This document shows positions 8,139-15,090 of a stretch of 48,723 nt of DNA, piece after piece. The notes under the pieces were generated by a model, which was given only the letters and a program-made list of their open reading frames with translations, did no database searches and was not told the origin of the DNA. Each line of letters opens with the position of its first letter. Positions within the stretch are counted from its first letter, which is position 1. Source of the DNA: Lachnospiraceae bacterium (GTDB taxonomy: Bacteria > Bacillota > Clostridia > Lachnospirales > Lachnospiraceae); assembly GCA_024681775.1 (NCBI GenBank), contig JAILAF010000047.1, forward strand, positions 1 to 48,723, given 5' to 3'. A program made the translations under genes and the position numbers.

Positions 8139-9485
8139 TCAATGCCACAGCCCGCCCCAGACATTATTGCACAGATTCACGCACAGATCCTTCGAAAACT
8201 GCACATCCTGCAGAACGATGGCATTGCGTTCCGCCAGCTCCTGCGTATAGCTCGCCAGATCGTAGACGCGCACACCGCCGAATCCGTTCTCCACATGGCA
8301 GATCAGGGCACGCACACCATAATCTGCGATCACCGCTTTGCCCTGCTCGTTCCAGGCGATATCCACCTCTGCCATACCGCCGACCATGCGGTTCGTCACA
8401 CCATCCCCGGTTCCGGAAGTCCAGTTGACGAAATTGCCCAGGGAATAGTAAACCAGCATCTGCTGTGGATTCTCTTCGTCGCCGACCCACTCGATCGGCT
8501 CAATGACATGCGGGTGAGCACCGATCACGAGATCCGCGCCGCATTTCCGGAAAATCTCGGTCCATTTTTCCTGCATGGAGTCGGGGCTCAGGCGGTATTC
8601 CGTCCCCCAGTGCGGGCAAACGATCGTAAAATCCGCAAGCTCTTCCGCTTTCTGCAGATCCGCCTCCACCTTCTCCTCGTCCAGGAGATTCACCGCGTAA
8701 GGCATATCGTCCGGGAGCGGGATCCCGTTGGTTCCGTAGGTGTAATTGAGGATCGCGATCCGCAGGCCTCCTTGCTCATAGATATAGATCTCATCCTGCT
8801 TCTCTGCTTCCTTCTGAATTCCCAGCACCGCGATTTCCGGATAGGTCTGTTCCCAGTAGGTCAGGTCATTCACCAGACCGGCCTTGCCCTTATCAAGGGC
8901 ATGGTTGGTTGCCTGCAAAACCACATCAAATCCGGTATCAACAAGCGCATCCGCGATCTGGGTCGGCGCGTTGAACGCAGGGTACCCGGACACGCCGAGC
9001 TCCGCTCCGCCAATGATCACTTCCTGATTGACCAGCGCGAGATCCGCGGCTTGGATCGTCTCCTTCTCCGCCGCAAAGATTGGGGAATAATCGTATCCGC
9101 CATCCCCCGTGGCAGAGCAGTCCTCAACCGGTGTATGAAGCAGGATGTCTCCGACCATGATCAGGTGAATCACGGTATCCGGATCGATCTCCCGCTCTTC
9201 CTCGGCTCCCATGGACTCCTCTTCCGTCCCGGTCAGATCTTCCTCTCCGGTGCCGTCTACGGGAAGGCCTTCGCCGTCCTCCGCTGCGGTGCCGCTCCCT
9301 GCGGTATCCTTCCCGGCCGCGTCTGTCTCCTCCGATCCGGATCCGGCGATCGGCTCCTCTATGATCGGGCTAGGCAACGGTTCAAATTCTCCGCATCCGC
9401 AGATTCCGGGCATAAGAAAGACGCAGAGTAACACCGCCGCCACTCTGCGCCATATACGATTTATCCCTATCGTCCTATGCTTCAT
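8139..9485 (-). CDS. CapA/PgsA-like metallophosphatase-fold lipoprotein, left copy
   Basis: 448 residues from the ATG at 9485, which overlaps the end of the phosphatase gene by 11 bases as in the right copy. N-terminal signal with a likely lipobox (GICGC), then an acidic Ser/Glu/Gly linker (~70 residues), then the CapA domain: LIMVGDILLHTPVE, LALVNQEV, ATNHALDKG, PHWGTEYRLSPDSMQ, GAHPHVIEP and YYSLGNFVNW. These match the conserved positions of the CapA (poly-gamma-glutamate/capsule synthesis) calcineurin-like fold. It should sit on the outer face of the membrane. True polyglutamate synthesis genes (capB/capC) are absent from the window, so polymer synthesis is not supported; an extracellular hydrolase role is equally possible. 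Confidence 0.9.
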   Translation of the reverse strand: MKHRTIGINRIWRRVAAVLLCVFLMPGICGCGEFEPLPSPIIEEPIAGSGSEETDAAGKDTAGSGTAAEDGEGLPVDGTGEEDLTGTEEESMGAEEEREIDPDTVIHLIMVGDILLHTPVEDCSATGDGGYDYSPIFAAEKETIQAADLALVNQEVIIGGAELGVSGYPAFNAPTQIADALVDTGFDVVLQATNHALDKGKAGLVNDLTYWEQTYPEIAVLGIQKEAEKQDEIYIYEQGGLRIAILNYTYGTNGIPLPDDMPYAVNLLDEEKVEADLQKAEELADFTIVCPHWGTEYRLSPDSMQEKWTEIFRKCGADLVIGAHPHVIEPIEWVGDEENPQQMLVYYSLGNFVNWTSGTGDGVTNRMVGGMAEVDIAWNEQGKAVIADYGVRALICHVENGFGGVRVYDLASYTQELAERNAIVLQDVQFSKDLCVNLCNNVWGGLWH

Positions 9486-9933
9486 ATCCCAGTTCCCCGA
9501 GCAGCGCCCGGCATCCTTCCGATATTTGCCGATACACGCCCTTGAAATCACCGGTGTACCAGGGATCGTCAATGTCCTCCGGATGGTCCGTAAAGTCCAT
9601 CATCAGACAGATTTTTGCATGACTATCCTCTCCTAGAATACGCCTCATGTAGCTCAAATTCAAGCGTTCCATGCCAATGATGTAGTCATAGGCGTCTCCA
9701 TCCGACCGCCGAAGTTGTCTGGCCCGCTTGCCGTCACAGGAAATACCGTGCGCCGCCAATTCCCGCACTGCCGGGGGATACACGGGGTTCCCGATCTCCT
9801 CCGTGCTCGTTGCAGCCGATGCGATTTCAAATTCAGAAGCAATCCCCCGCTCCGCGACCATTTTTTTCAGAATAAATTCCGCCATCGGGGAACGGCAGAT
9901 GTTGCCCCAGCAGACGAACAGAACCTTTATCAC
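9475..9933 (-). CDS. Low-molecular-weight protein-tyrosine phosphatase, left copy
   Basis: 152 residues starting at a GTG (9931-9933) with AAGGAGA nine bases upstream. The right copy also starts with GTG at the same residue. The P-loop is VCWGNICRSPMAE (C8, R14, S15) and the general acid loop is DPWYTGDF, so both catalytic elements of the family are intact. It is cytoplasmic and should dephosphorylate tyrosine, or possibly arginine, on proteins; in other bacteria this family acts on capsule tyrosine kinases, but none is in the window. First gene of the leftward cluster; it reads away from the repeat-rich centre that also holds fragments of its own start. Confidence 0.93.
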   Translation of the reverse strand: MIKVLFVCWGNICRSPMAEFILKKMVAERGIASEFEIASAATSTEEIGNPVYPPAVRELAAHGISCDGKRARQLRRSDGDAYDYIIGMERLNLSYMRRILGEDSHAKICLMMDFTDHPEDIDDPWYTGDFKGVYRQISEGCRALLGELGYEA

Positions 9934-9964
9934 GGCTTTTAGTCTCCTTGCTTTATCTCAGTTT

Positions 9965-9999
9965 GCCAGGATATGCTCTGATTTGCCGGCCTTCCTGGC
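9965..9999 (-). promoter_or_regulatory. Leader hairpin of left phosphatase gene
   Basis: GCCAGGA and TCCTGGC pair across a 35-base segment ending about 30 bases before the GTG start. The right phosphatase gene carries a related 35-base hairpin (10646-10680). Both enclose GGCCGGCAAA. It could influence translation or mRNA stability; no known riboswitch is recognised. Confidence 0.5.
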
Positions 10000-10033
10000 T
10001 TTATATCCACTTCAGTCCCTTTACACTTCAGAA

Positions 10034-10056
10034 TTTTATCTTTCGTGAATCGTAGT
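10034..10056 (-). repeat. 23-base leader motif, copy 1
   Basis: Read on the minus strand: ACTACGATT, a variable triplet (CAC), then GAAAGATAAAA. Other copies lie at 10455-10477 (triplet GAA) and 10622-10644 (CAC). Each copy lies 35-125 bases upstream of a phosphatase start or start fragment, so it may be a promoter or operator element. Confidence 0.6.
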
Positions 10057-10098
10057 TTTTTGGTAGTAAGAAAATGTTTACCGGGCAAGATATGCCGC

Positions 10099-10128
10099 AT
10101 TATGCCGCGGTTCTGCGCTTATATGCAA
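10099..10128 (-). promoter_or_regulatory. Putative promoter for the left cluster
   Basis: On the minus strand TTGCAT (10123-10128) and CATAAT (10099-10104) are 18 bases apart and point to the left phosphatase gene. The same pair occurs in the right arm. The -10 box lies inside a repeated decamer. Confidence 0.4.
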
Positions 10129-10133
10129 GCCCC

Positions 10134-10178
10134 TCACTGGGTGGTGCCGTGGCAGATAAATAATACTTTTATCGGCAT
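10134..10178 (-). pseudogene. Phosphatase start fragment F1 or 14-residue leader peptide
   Basis: An ATG with GGAGG at good spacing opens a 14-codon frame, MPIKVLFICHGTTQ, then TGA. This copies the start of low-molecular-weight phosphatases (IKVLFVCxGN) up to the P-loop. It may be a remnant of a third phosphatase gene or a translated leader. The mirror copy F2 (10323-10367) differs at three codons, two silent and one Ile/Val. Confidence 0.6.
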
Positions 10179-10234
10179 TTCTTACCTCCAAAACTGCATC
10201 AAATTGCTTCAGTTTGCGCCAGTTTGCCAGGCTG

Positions 10235-10246
10235 CTGAAGCTTCAG
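10235..10246. repeat. Perfect 12-base palindrome at repeat centre
   Basis: CTGAAGCTTCAG lies in the 42-base spacer between the two arms, near but not exactly on the axis (about 10250). The spacer is the likely loop of any cruciform. Confidence 0.6.
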
Positions 10247-10322
10247 TCATTTTACAGAAAATCGGGCCAAATGGCAAACTGGCGCAAACTGAAGCAATTT
10301 GATGCGGTTTTGGAGGTAAGAA

Positions 10323-10367
10323 ATGCCTATAAAAGTATTGTTTGTCTGCCACGGCACCACCCAGTGA
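10323..10367 (+). pseudogene. Phosphatase start fragment F2 or 14-residue leader peptide
   Basis: ATG follows GGAGGTAAGAA and opens MPIKVLFVCHGTTQ, then TGA. It is the mirror image of F1. The downstream bases no longer resemble a phosphatase. The ribosome-binding site is intact, so translation of the short peptide is plausible. Confidence 0.6.
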
Positions 10368-10372
10368 GGGGC

Positions 10373-10402
10373 TTGCATATAAGCGCAGAACTGCGGCATA
10401 AT
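10373..10402 (+). promoter_or_regulatory. Putative promoter for the right cluster
   Basis: TTGCAT (10373-10378) and CATAAT (10397-10402) are 18 bases apart. A second CATAAT in the next decamer lies 10 bases further on, so the arm offers alternative -10 boxes. It is the mirror of 10099-10128. Confidence 0.4.
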
Positions 10403-10422
10403 GCGGCATAATGCGGCATATC
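10393..10422 (+). repeat. Three tandem decamers (GCGGCATAAT type)
   Basis: Two exact GCGGCATAAT units and a third ending in ATC. The left arm has one exact unit plus the ATC-ending one (10089-10108, reverse complement). The copy number therefore differs between otherwise near-identical arms. Confidence 0.8.
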
Positions 10423-10454
10423 TTGCCCTCTAAACATTTCCTTACTACCAAAAA

Positions 10455-10477
10455 ACTACGATTGAAGAAAGATAAAA
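10455..10477 (+). repeat. 23-base leader motif, copy 2
   Basis: ACTACGATT-GAA-GAAAGATAAAA, upstream of start fragment F3. Compare 10034-10056 and 10622-10644. Confidence 0.6.
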
Positions 10478-10502
10478 TTCGGAAGTGTAAAGGAACCGAA
10501 AA

Positions 10503-10541
10503 ATGATAAGAGTACTGTTTGTCTGCCTGGGTATTTTCTAG
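10503..10541 (+). pseudogene. Phosphatase start fragment F3
   Basis: ATG preceded by AAAGGAACCGAAAA opens MIRVLFVCLGIF, then TAG. It resembles the start of the phosphatase (MIKVLFVCWGNIC) and ends inside the P-loop. Its upstream sequence resembles the leader of the left phosphatase gene. Confidence 0.55.
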
Positions 10542-10561
10542 TTTGGACTATGCAAAGTGCG

Positions 10562-10620
10562 GCAAATCGCCGTTTTTGTCGGGCAAAACGTGGCAGATAA
10601 ACACATTTTTACTACGGTTT
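10562..10620 (-). pseudogene. Degraded phosphatase start fragment F4
   Basis: On the minus strand one frame reads SKNVFICHVLPD, comparable to KVLFICHGN, without a start codon in that frame. A neighbouring frame downstream reads AICRTL, reminiscent of the NICRS end of the P-loop, which would need a frameshift and insertion. Weak but in keeping with the other fragments. It faces F3. Confidence 0.35.
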
Positions 10621-10621
10621 T

Positions 10622-10644
10622 ACTACGATTCACGAAAGATAAAA
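10622..10644 (+). repeat. 23-base leader motif, copy 3
   Basis: ACTACGATT-CAC-GAAAGATAAAA, in the leader of the complete right phosphatase gene. It is identical to copy 1 on the opposite strand. Confidence 0.6.
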
Positions 10645-10645
10645 A

Positions 10646-10680
10646 GCCAGAAAGGCCGGCAAACCGGGGCATATCCTGGC
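10646..10680 (+). promoter_or_regulatory. Leader hairpin of right phosphatase gene
   Basis: GCCAG and CTGGC bound a 35-base segment with inner CCGG-CAAA-CCGG. It is the counterpart of 9965-9999. It lies 31 bases before the GTG start. Confidence 0.45.
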
Positions 10681-10711
10681 ATTTTGGAATAAAACCTGGA
10701 GGTATTTTGAC

Positions 10712-11194
10712 GTGATAAAGGTTCTTTTCGTCTGCTGGGGCAACATCTGCCGTTCCTCGATGGCAGAGTATATTATGAAAGATCTTGTGGCGAAAGCCGG
10801 ACGTTCAGAGGAGTTTGAGATTGCATCTGCGGCCACCAGCACCGAGGAGATCGGGAATCCGGTGTATCCTCCTGCGGTGCGGGAGCTGGCATCCCACGGG
10901 ATCTCCTGTACAGGACATCATGCAAGGCAGCTGCGGAAGGACGATTATGAGAGATACGATTACTTCATCGGGATGGAGCAGCTGAACATGAGCTATATGC
11001 TGCGGATCCTGGGAGAGGATCCGCAGGGGAAGGTACATCTTCTGATGGACTTTACGGATCACCCGGAGGATATCGATGACCCCTGGTACACAGGCGATTT
11101 CAAGGGAGTGTATCGCCAGATCCTGGAGGGATGTGAGGCACTCCTGAAGCAGTGTTGGCCGGGTATGGTCTGTAAGAAATGCGAAGCAGATTGA
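10712..11194 (+). CDS. Low-molecular-weight protein-tyrosine phosphatase, right copy
   Basis: 160 residues, GTG start with GGAGG nine bases upstream. P-loop VCWGNICRSSMAE (C8, R14, S15) and acid loop DPWYTGDF are intact. It differs from the left copy (9475-9933) mainly in the middle region and in a longer, Cys-containing C-terminus (KQCWPGMVCKKCEAD) where the left copy ends LLGELGYEA. The last 16 bases overlap the next gene. First gene of the rightward cluster. Two active-looking paralogues suggest both arms are in use. Confidence 0.93.
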   Translation: MIKVLFVCWGNICRSSMAEYIMKDLVAKAGRSEEFEIASAATSTEEIGNPVYPPAVRELASHGISCTGHHARQLRKDDYERYDYFIGMEQLNMSYMLRILGEDPQGKVHLLMDFTDHPEDIDDPWYTGDFKGVYRQILEGCEALLKQCWPGMVCKKCEAD

Positions 11195-12498
11195 AGATTC
11201 AGAGGGAACAAAACAGATATGTCAGGAAAACAGGGTGCAGAGTAGCTATGTGGCTGCTTTGCACCCTGGTTCTGTATGCTTTTGCCGGTTGTGGCGGCAG
11301 GGATGAGGAGAAGCCCTCCTCGATGGAGGAGATGGCTGTTCCCATCGGAGAGACCCCGGAAGAAGAGAGCTCGGCAGGAGAACCGCCGGCGGGCGATAAA
11401 CTGCCGGAAGAGGCGCAGGGAGGAAAAGACTCCGGGAAGGCAGCACTGCCGGTACTTCCGGAGCTCCGCCTCATCATGGTGGGGGACATCCTTCTCCACA
11501 CGCCCGTGGAGGAGAGCGCACATTTGCCGGACGGGAGCTATGATTTTTCACCGATCTTTGCAAACGAAGCGGAGCACATCGCCGCCGCGGATCTGGCGCT
11601 GGTGAACCAGGAGGTGATCATCGGCGGAGAGGCGCTGGGGGTCTCCGGATACCCGGCCTTCAATGCGCCGACACAGATCGGCGATGCTCTGGTGGATGCG
11701 GGATTTGATGTGATCTGTCAGGCCACGAACCATGCCCTGGACAAGGGAAAGCGGGGGATCCTCAATGACCTGGCCTACTGGGAGGAAGCCCATCCGGAGA
11801 TAGCAGTGCTGGGGATACAGGATACCCCGGAGGAGCAGGAGGAGATCCGGCTCTATGAACAAAATGACATTACTGTCGCTATTCTGAACTATACCTACGG
11901 AACCAACGGGATCCCACTTCCGGAGGACATGCCCTATGCAGTGGACCTGCTGGAGGAGAGCCGGGTGCGATCCGATCTGCAGCGGGCGGAGGAGCTGGCG
12001 GACTTTACCGTCGTGGTCCCGCATTGGGGGACGGAGTATCGTCTGAGCCCCGATTCCATGCAGGAAAAATGGACCCGCATTTTTCTGGAGGAGGGTGCGG
12101 ACCTGGTGCTGGGAGCCCATCCTCACGTGATCGAGCCTGTGGAATGGGTGGGCACGGAGGAGGATCCGGAGCAGATGCTGGTGTATTACTCCCTGGGGAA
12201 CTTCGTGAACTGGACCTCCGGCACGGGAGACGGAACCGCAAACCGCATGGTGGGCGGCATGGCGGAGGTGACCATCGGAAGGGACCCGGTCACCGGGGAG
12301 GTGGAGATCACGGACTACGGGATCCGCGCCCTGGTATGCCACGTGCGCAGCGGGATCGGCGGTGTGACGGTGTACGATCTGGCGGATTACACCGACGCCC
12401 TGGCAGGGGAAAATGAGATTTTGAAACAGGACGGTCATTTTTCTCGGGATTATTGCGTCGATTTGTGCGATAATGTGTGGGGAGATCTGTGGTATTGA
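11179..12498 (+). CDS. CapA/PgsA-like metallophosphatase-fold lipoprotein, right copy
   Basis: 439 residues. The signal peptide ends in a clear lipobox (LYAFAGC), followed by an acidic linker shorter than in the left copy, and the CapA domain: LIMVGDILLHTPVE, LALVNQEV, ATNHALDKG, PHWGTEYRLSPDSMQ, GAHPHVIEP, YYSLGNFVNW. The start overlaps the phosphatase gene, pointing to translational coupling. Signal peptides and linkers of the two copies are diverged while the domains are close, as expected for paralogues under selection for the domain. Confidence 0.9.
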   Translation: MRSRLKIQREQNRYVRKTGCRVAMWLLCTLVLYAFAGCGGRDEEKPSSMEEMAVPIGETPEEESSAGEPPAGDKLPEEAQGGKDSGKAALPVLPELRLIMVGDILLHTPVEESAHLPDGSYDFSPIFANEAEHIAAADLALVNQEVIIGGEALGVSGYPAFNAPTQIGDALVDAGFDVICQATNHALDKGKRGILNDLAYWEEAHPEIAVLGIQDTPEEQEEIRLYEQNDITVAILNYTYGTNGIPLPEDMPYAVDLLEESRVRSDLQRAEELADFTVVVPHWGTEYRLSPDSMQEKWTRIFLEEGADLVLGAHPHVIEPVEWVGTEEDPEQMLVYYSLGNFVNWTSGTGDGTANRMVGGMAEVTIGRDPVTGEVEITDYGIRALVCHVRSGIGGVTVYDLADYTDALAGENEILKQDGHFSRDYCVDLCDNVWGDLWY

Positions 12499-12558
12499 GG
12501 AGAGGACGCAGAAAGCTATGCGCTCCGTAGGCCCGGTGACTCTCTGAAAGGAAAAAGG

Positions 12559-13038
12559 ATGATCATTCGCAGAGCAGAGCAAAGGGATATCCCGGGACTC
12601 CACCGGCTGCTTTCCCAGGTGAATCTGGTGCATCACGAGGGCAGGCCGGACCTGTTTAAGGTGGGAAATAAATACACGGATGCGGAGCTGGAGACGCTGC
12701 TTTCCGATGATGCCCGCCCGGTCTTCGTGGTGACGGAAGAAGGGCCGAACGGCACAGAGCAGGTACTTGCCCATGGATTTTGCATGGTCAAATATCATCC
12801 CGGGGACAACATCCTGACGGATGTGAGGACCCTCTACATCGACGACATCTGTGTGGAGGAGACGGCCCGGGGACGGCAGATCGGGAAAGCGCTGTATGAG
12901 CACGTCCTGGCATATGCCCGTTCCGAAGGTTTTTACAATGTGACCCTGAACGTGTGGTGCTGCAATGAGGGGGCCATGCGATTCTACGAAGCCATGGGGA
13001 TGCACCCCCAGAAGGTGGGAATGGAAACCATACTCTGA
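12559..13038 (+). CDS. GNAT-family N-acetyltransferase, right copy
   Basis: 159 residues, ATG preceded by AAAGGAAAAAGG. The acetyl-CoA loop reads ARGRQIGKALYEH within TLYIDDICVEETARG, and the C-terminal NVTLNVWCCNEGAMRFYEAMGM matches the left copy. It stops six residues short of the left copy's C-terminus (ends METIL). A 34-base gap separates it from the ATPase gene, whereas the left pair overlaps. Confidence 0.9.
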   Translation: MIIRRAEQRDIPGLHRLLSQVNLVHHEGRPDLFKVGNKYTDAELETLLSDDARPVFVVTEEGPNGTEQVLAHGFCMVKYHPGDNILTDVRTLYIDDICVEETARGRQIGKALYEHVLAYARSEGFYNVTLNVWCCNEGAMRFYEAMGMHPQKVGMETIL

Positions 13039-13072
13039 GAGGATCCGGCGATGCCGGAGCAAGGGAGAAACA

Positions 13073-14173
13073 ATGAAACTGGTATTGAAAGGTCTGACAA
13101 AGGTATATCCTGCGAGAGGAAAGAAGGGCAAGCCCGTGACGGCGGTGGATCATTTTGATTTCGAGATCCCCGACGGCAAGCTTATCGGTCTGCTGGGCCC
13201 TTCGGGCTGCGGAAAGAGCACGACACTCTATCTCATCTGCGGTCTGGAAAAACCTACGGACGGAAAGCTGTATTTCGGTGAGGACGATGTGACGGATCTG
13301 CCTCCGGAGAATCGCGGCGTGGGACTGGTGTTCCAGAATTACGCCCTCTATCCGCACCTCACTGTAGAGCAGAATATCACCTTCCCTTTGGAGAATCTGA
13401 AAAAAGCCGAGCGCCCCACGAAGGAAGAGATGCACACCAGAGCTGTGGAAGCAGCGAAACTGGTGCAGATCGACGGCCTCATGGAGCGAAAGCCCAGCGA
13501 GCTTTCCGGCGGTCAGCAGCAGCGTGTGGCCATCGCCAGAGCGTTGGTAAAGATGCCCCGGGTGCTGCTCCTGGATGAGCCTTTGTCTAACCTGGACGCG
13601 AGACTCCGCCTCCAGACCAGAGAGGAGATCCGCAGGATCCAGAGAGAAACCGGGATTACCACCATTTTCGTTACCCACGATCAGGAAGAGGCCATGAGCA
13701 TTTCCGACATGATCGTCGTAATGAAGGACGGTGTGGTGCACCAGATCGGCAAGCCCCAGGAGGTCTACGATGATCCGGTGAATCTCTTTGTGGCGAAATT
13801 CCTGGGAACGCCTCCCATCAATACCTTTGACGGACATGTGAAGGACGGCGCCCTCTACATCGGCGATGCGAAAGTGCTGGAGACTCCCGGCGTGGAGGAC
13901 AGAGAAGTGTATGTGGGCATCCGCCCCGAGGGCTTCCGCTTAAGCCCTGACGGGCCCCTTGTCTGTGACCTTACCGGCGTGGATGTGATGGGAAGAGACA
14001 CCAGTGTCGTTTCTACCCACGCGGCCTCCCGGGATGTGAACGTGCGCTCCATCATCGACTCCGAGGATGCGGCCACCATCACGGGAAAGCAGGTACGCTT
14101 TACCCTGCGCCCGTCCAAGGTACTGCTGTTTGACCACGAGACCGAAGAGAGGATACGATATGGAAACAAATAA
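13073..14173 (+). CDS. ABC transporter ATPase, MsmK/UgpC (MalK) family, right copy
   Basis: 366 residues from the ATG at 13073, with AGGGAGAAACA upstream. Walker A GPSGCGKST (42-50), signature LSGGQQQR, Walker B VLLLDEP, and the TOBE-type C-terminus are intact. Over the first 180 nucleotides I count 32 differences from the left copy (about 82% identity), many of them silent. The end overlaps the MalF-like gene by 14 bases. Confidence 0.95.
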   Translation: MKLVLKGLTKVYPARGKKGKPVTAVDHFDFEIPDGKLIGLLGPSGCGKSTTLYLICGLEKPTDGKLYFGEDDVTDLPPENRGVGLVFQNYALYPHLTVEQNITFPLENLKKAERPTKEEMHTRAVEAAKLVQIDGLMERKPSELSGGQQQRVAIARALVKMPRVLLLDEPLSNLDARLRLQTREEIRRIQRETGITTIFVTHDQEEAMSISDMIVVMKDGVVHQIGKPQEVYDDPVNLFVAKFLGTPPINTFDGHVKDGALYIGDAKVLETPGVEDREVYVGIRPEGFRLSPDGPLVCDLTGVDVMGRDTSVVSTHAASRDVNVRSIIDSEDAATITGKQVRFTLRPSKVLLFDHETEERIRYGNK

Positions 14174-15050
14174 CAGAAAGGCGTGGCTGTATCTGATCCC
14201 TGCCTTCGTATTCCTGGGGCTCTTCATGGTCTATCCTCTGGTGGATGTGTTCATCTACTCCTTTGAGGAAGGCTACAATTTCGCCTCGGAGAGCTTTTTC
14301 GGCACAGGTCTCTACAACTACTCCTATGTGCTCCACGATCCGTATTTCCTGCAGGCCATCAAGAACACCTTTCTGATGGTGATCATCACGGTGCCCATTT
14401 CCACCGGACTGTCCCTGTTGATCTCCCTGGCTCTCAGCTCCATAAAGCCCCTGCAGAACCTGTTCCAGACCATCTATTTCCTGCCCTATGTGACCAACAC
14501 TCTGGCAGTGGGTCTGGTCTTCATGATCCTGTTCCGTAAGACACCTTACTCGGACGGTATGGTGAACCGGCTGATCCTGTTTTTCGGCGGGAGGTCCGTG
14601 GACTTCATCGAGGGGCCCTACTGGGCGAAGATGTTCGTCTTTTGCTTTTACATTATCTGGGTGGTGATGCCCTTTAAGATCCTGATCCTCACCAGCGCTC
14701 TGGCCAGCGTCAATCCCATGTACTACAAGGCGGCGAAGGTGGACGGAACGCCGAAGTGGCGTGTTTTTACGAAGATCACCCTGCCCATGATCTCTCCCAT
14801 GATCTTCTACCTGGTGATCACCGGATTCATCGGGGCCTTCAAGTCCTACAGCGATGCAGTGGCGCTCTTCGGGACGAACTTAAACAGCGCCGGCATGAAC
14901 ACCATCGTGGGCTATGTCTATGACATGCTCTACGGCGACAGCGGCGGCTATCCTTCCTACGCCTCGGCGGCAGCCATCATCCTCTTTGTCATTGTGCTGA
15001 CCATTACCTGCATCAACCTGATGGTGAGCAAAAAACATGTGCAGTACTGA
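14160..15050 (+). CDS. ABC sugar transporter permease, MalF-like, right copy
   Basis: 296 residues from the ATG at 14160 (METNNRKAWLYLIPAF), inside the end of the ATPase gene. Six helices are expected; EAA-type loop SVNPMYYKAAKVDGTPKWRVFTKITLPMISP. Nearly the same protein as 5629-6516, with most changes conservative, so substrate choice is probably set by the more diverged binding proteins rather than the channel. Confidence 0.93.
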   Translation: METNNRKAWLYLIPAFVFLGLFMVYPLVDVFIYSFEEGYNFASESFFGTGLYNYSYVLHDPYFLQAIKNTFLMVIITVPISTGLSLLISLALSSIKPLQNLFQTIYFLPYVTNTLAVGLVFMILFRKTPYSDGMVNRLILFFGGRSVDFIEGPYWAKMFVFCFYIIWVVMPFKILILTSALASVNPMYYKAAKVDGTPKWRVFTKITLPMISPMIFYLVITGFIGAFKSYSDAVALFGTNLNSAGMNTIVGYVYDMLYGDSGGYPSYASAAAIILFVIVLTITCINLMVSKKHVQY

Positions 15051-15090
15051 ATCATTCGTTTGCGATTGTTGATATAGATAGAAGGTAATC

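Larger units (their letters stand above)
10013..10229. repeat. Left arm of central inverted repeat
   Basis: 217 bases that pair with 10272-10497 in reverse complement. My hand alignment gives about 13 mismatches and one 10-base length difference. The arm contains a phosphatase start fragment (10134-10178, minus), a putative outward promoter, two copies of a GCGGCATAAT-type decamer and one copy of a 23-base motif. The outer edge merges into the leader of the left phosphatase gene. Confidence 0.9.
10272..10497. repeat. Right arm of central inverted repeat
   Basis: 226 bases, the reverse complement of 10013-10229. It differs mainly by carrying three rather than two tandem decamers (10393-10422) and by a few substitutions. 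It contains start fragment F2 with a GGAGG site and a putative rightward promoter. Confidence 0.9.

Noticed and set aside
10013-10497. Insertion sequence or transposon ends at the central inverted repeat
   Set aside because: No transposase frame lies between the arms (the spacer is only 42 bases) and I see no target-site duplication. The arms contain leader and promoter sequence instead.
8139-12498. Poly-gamma-glutamate capsule operon based on the CapA-like genes
   Set aside because: No CapB-type ligase or CapC-type membrane protein is present in either arm, so capsule synthesis cannot be claimed.
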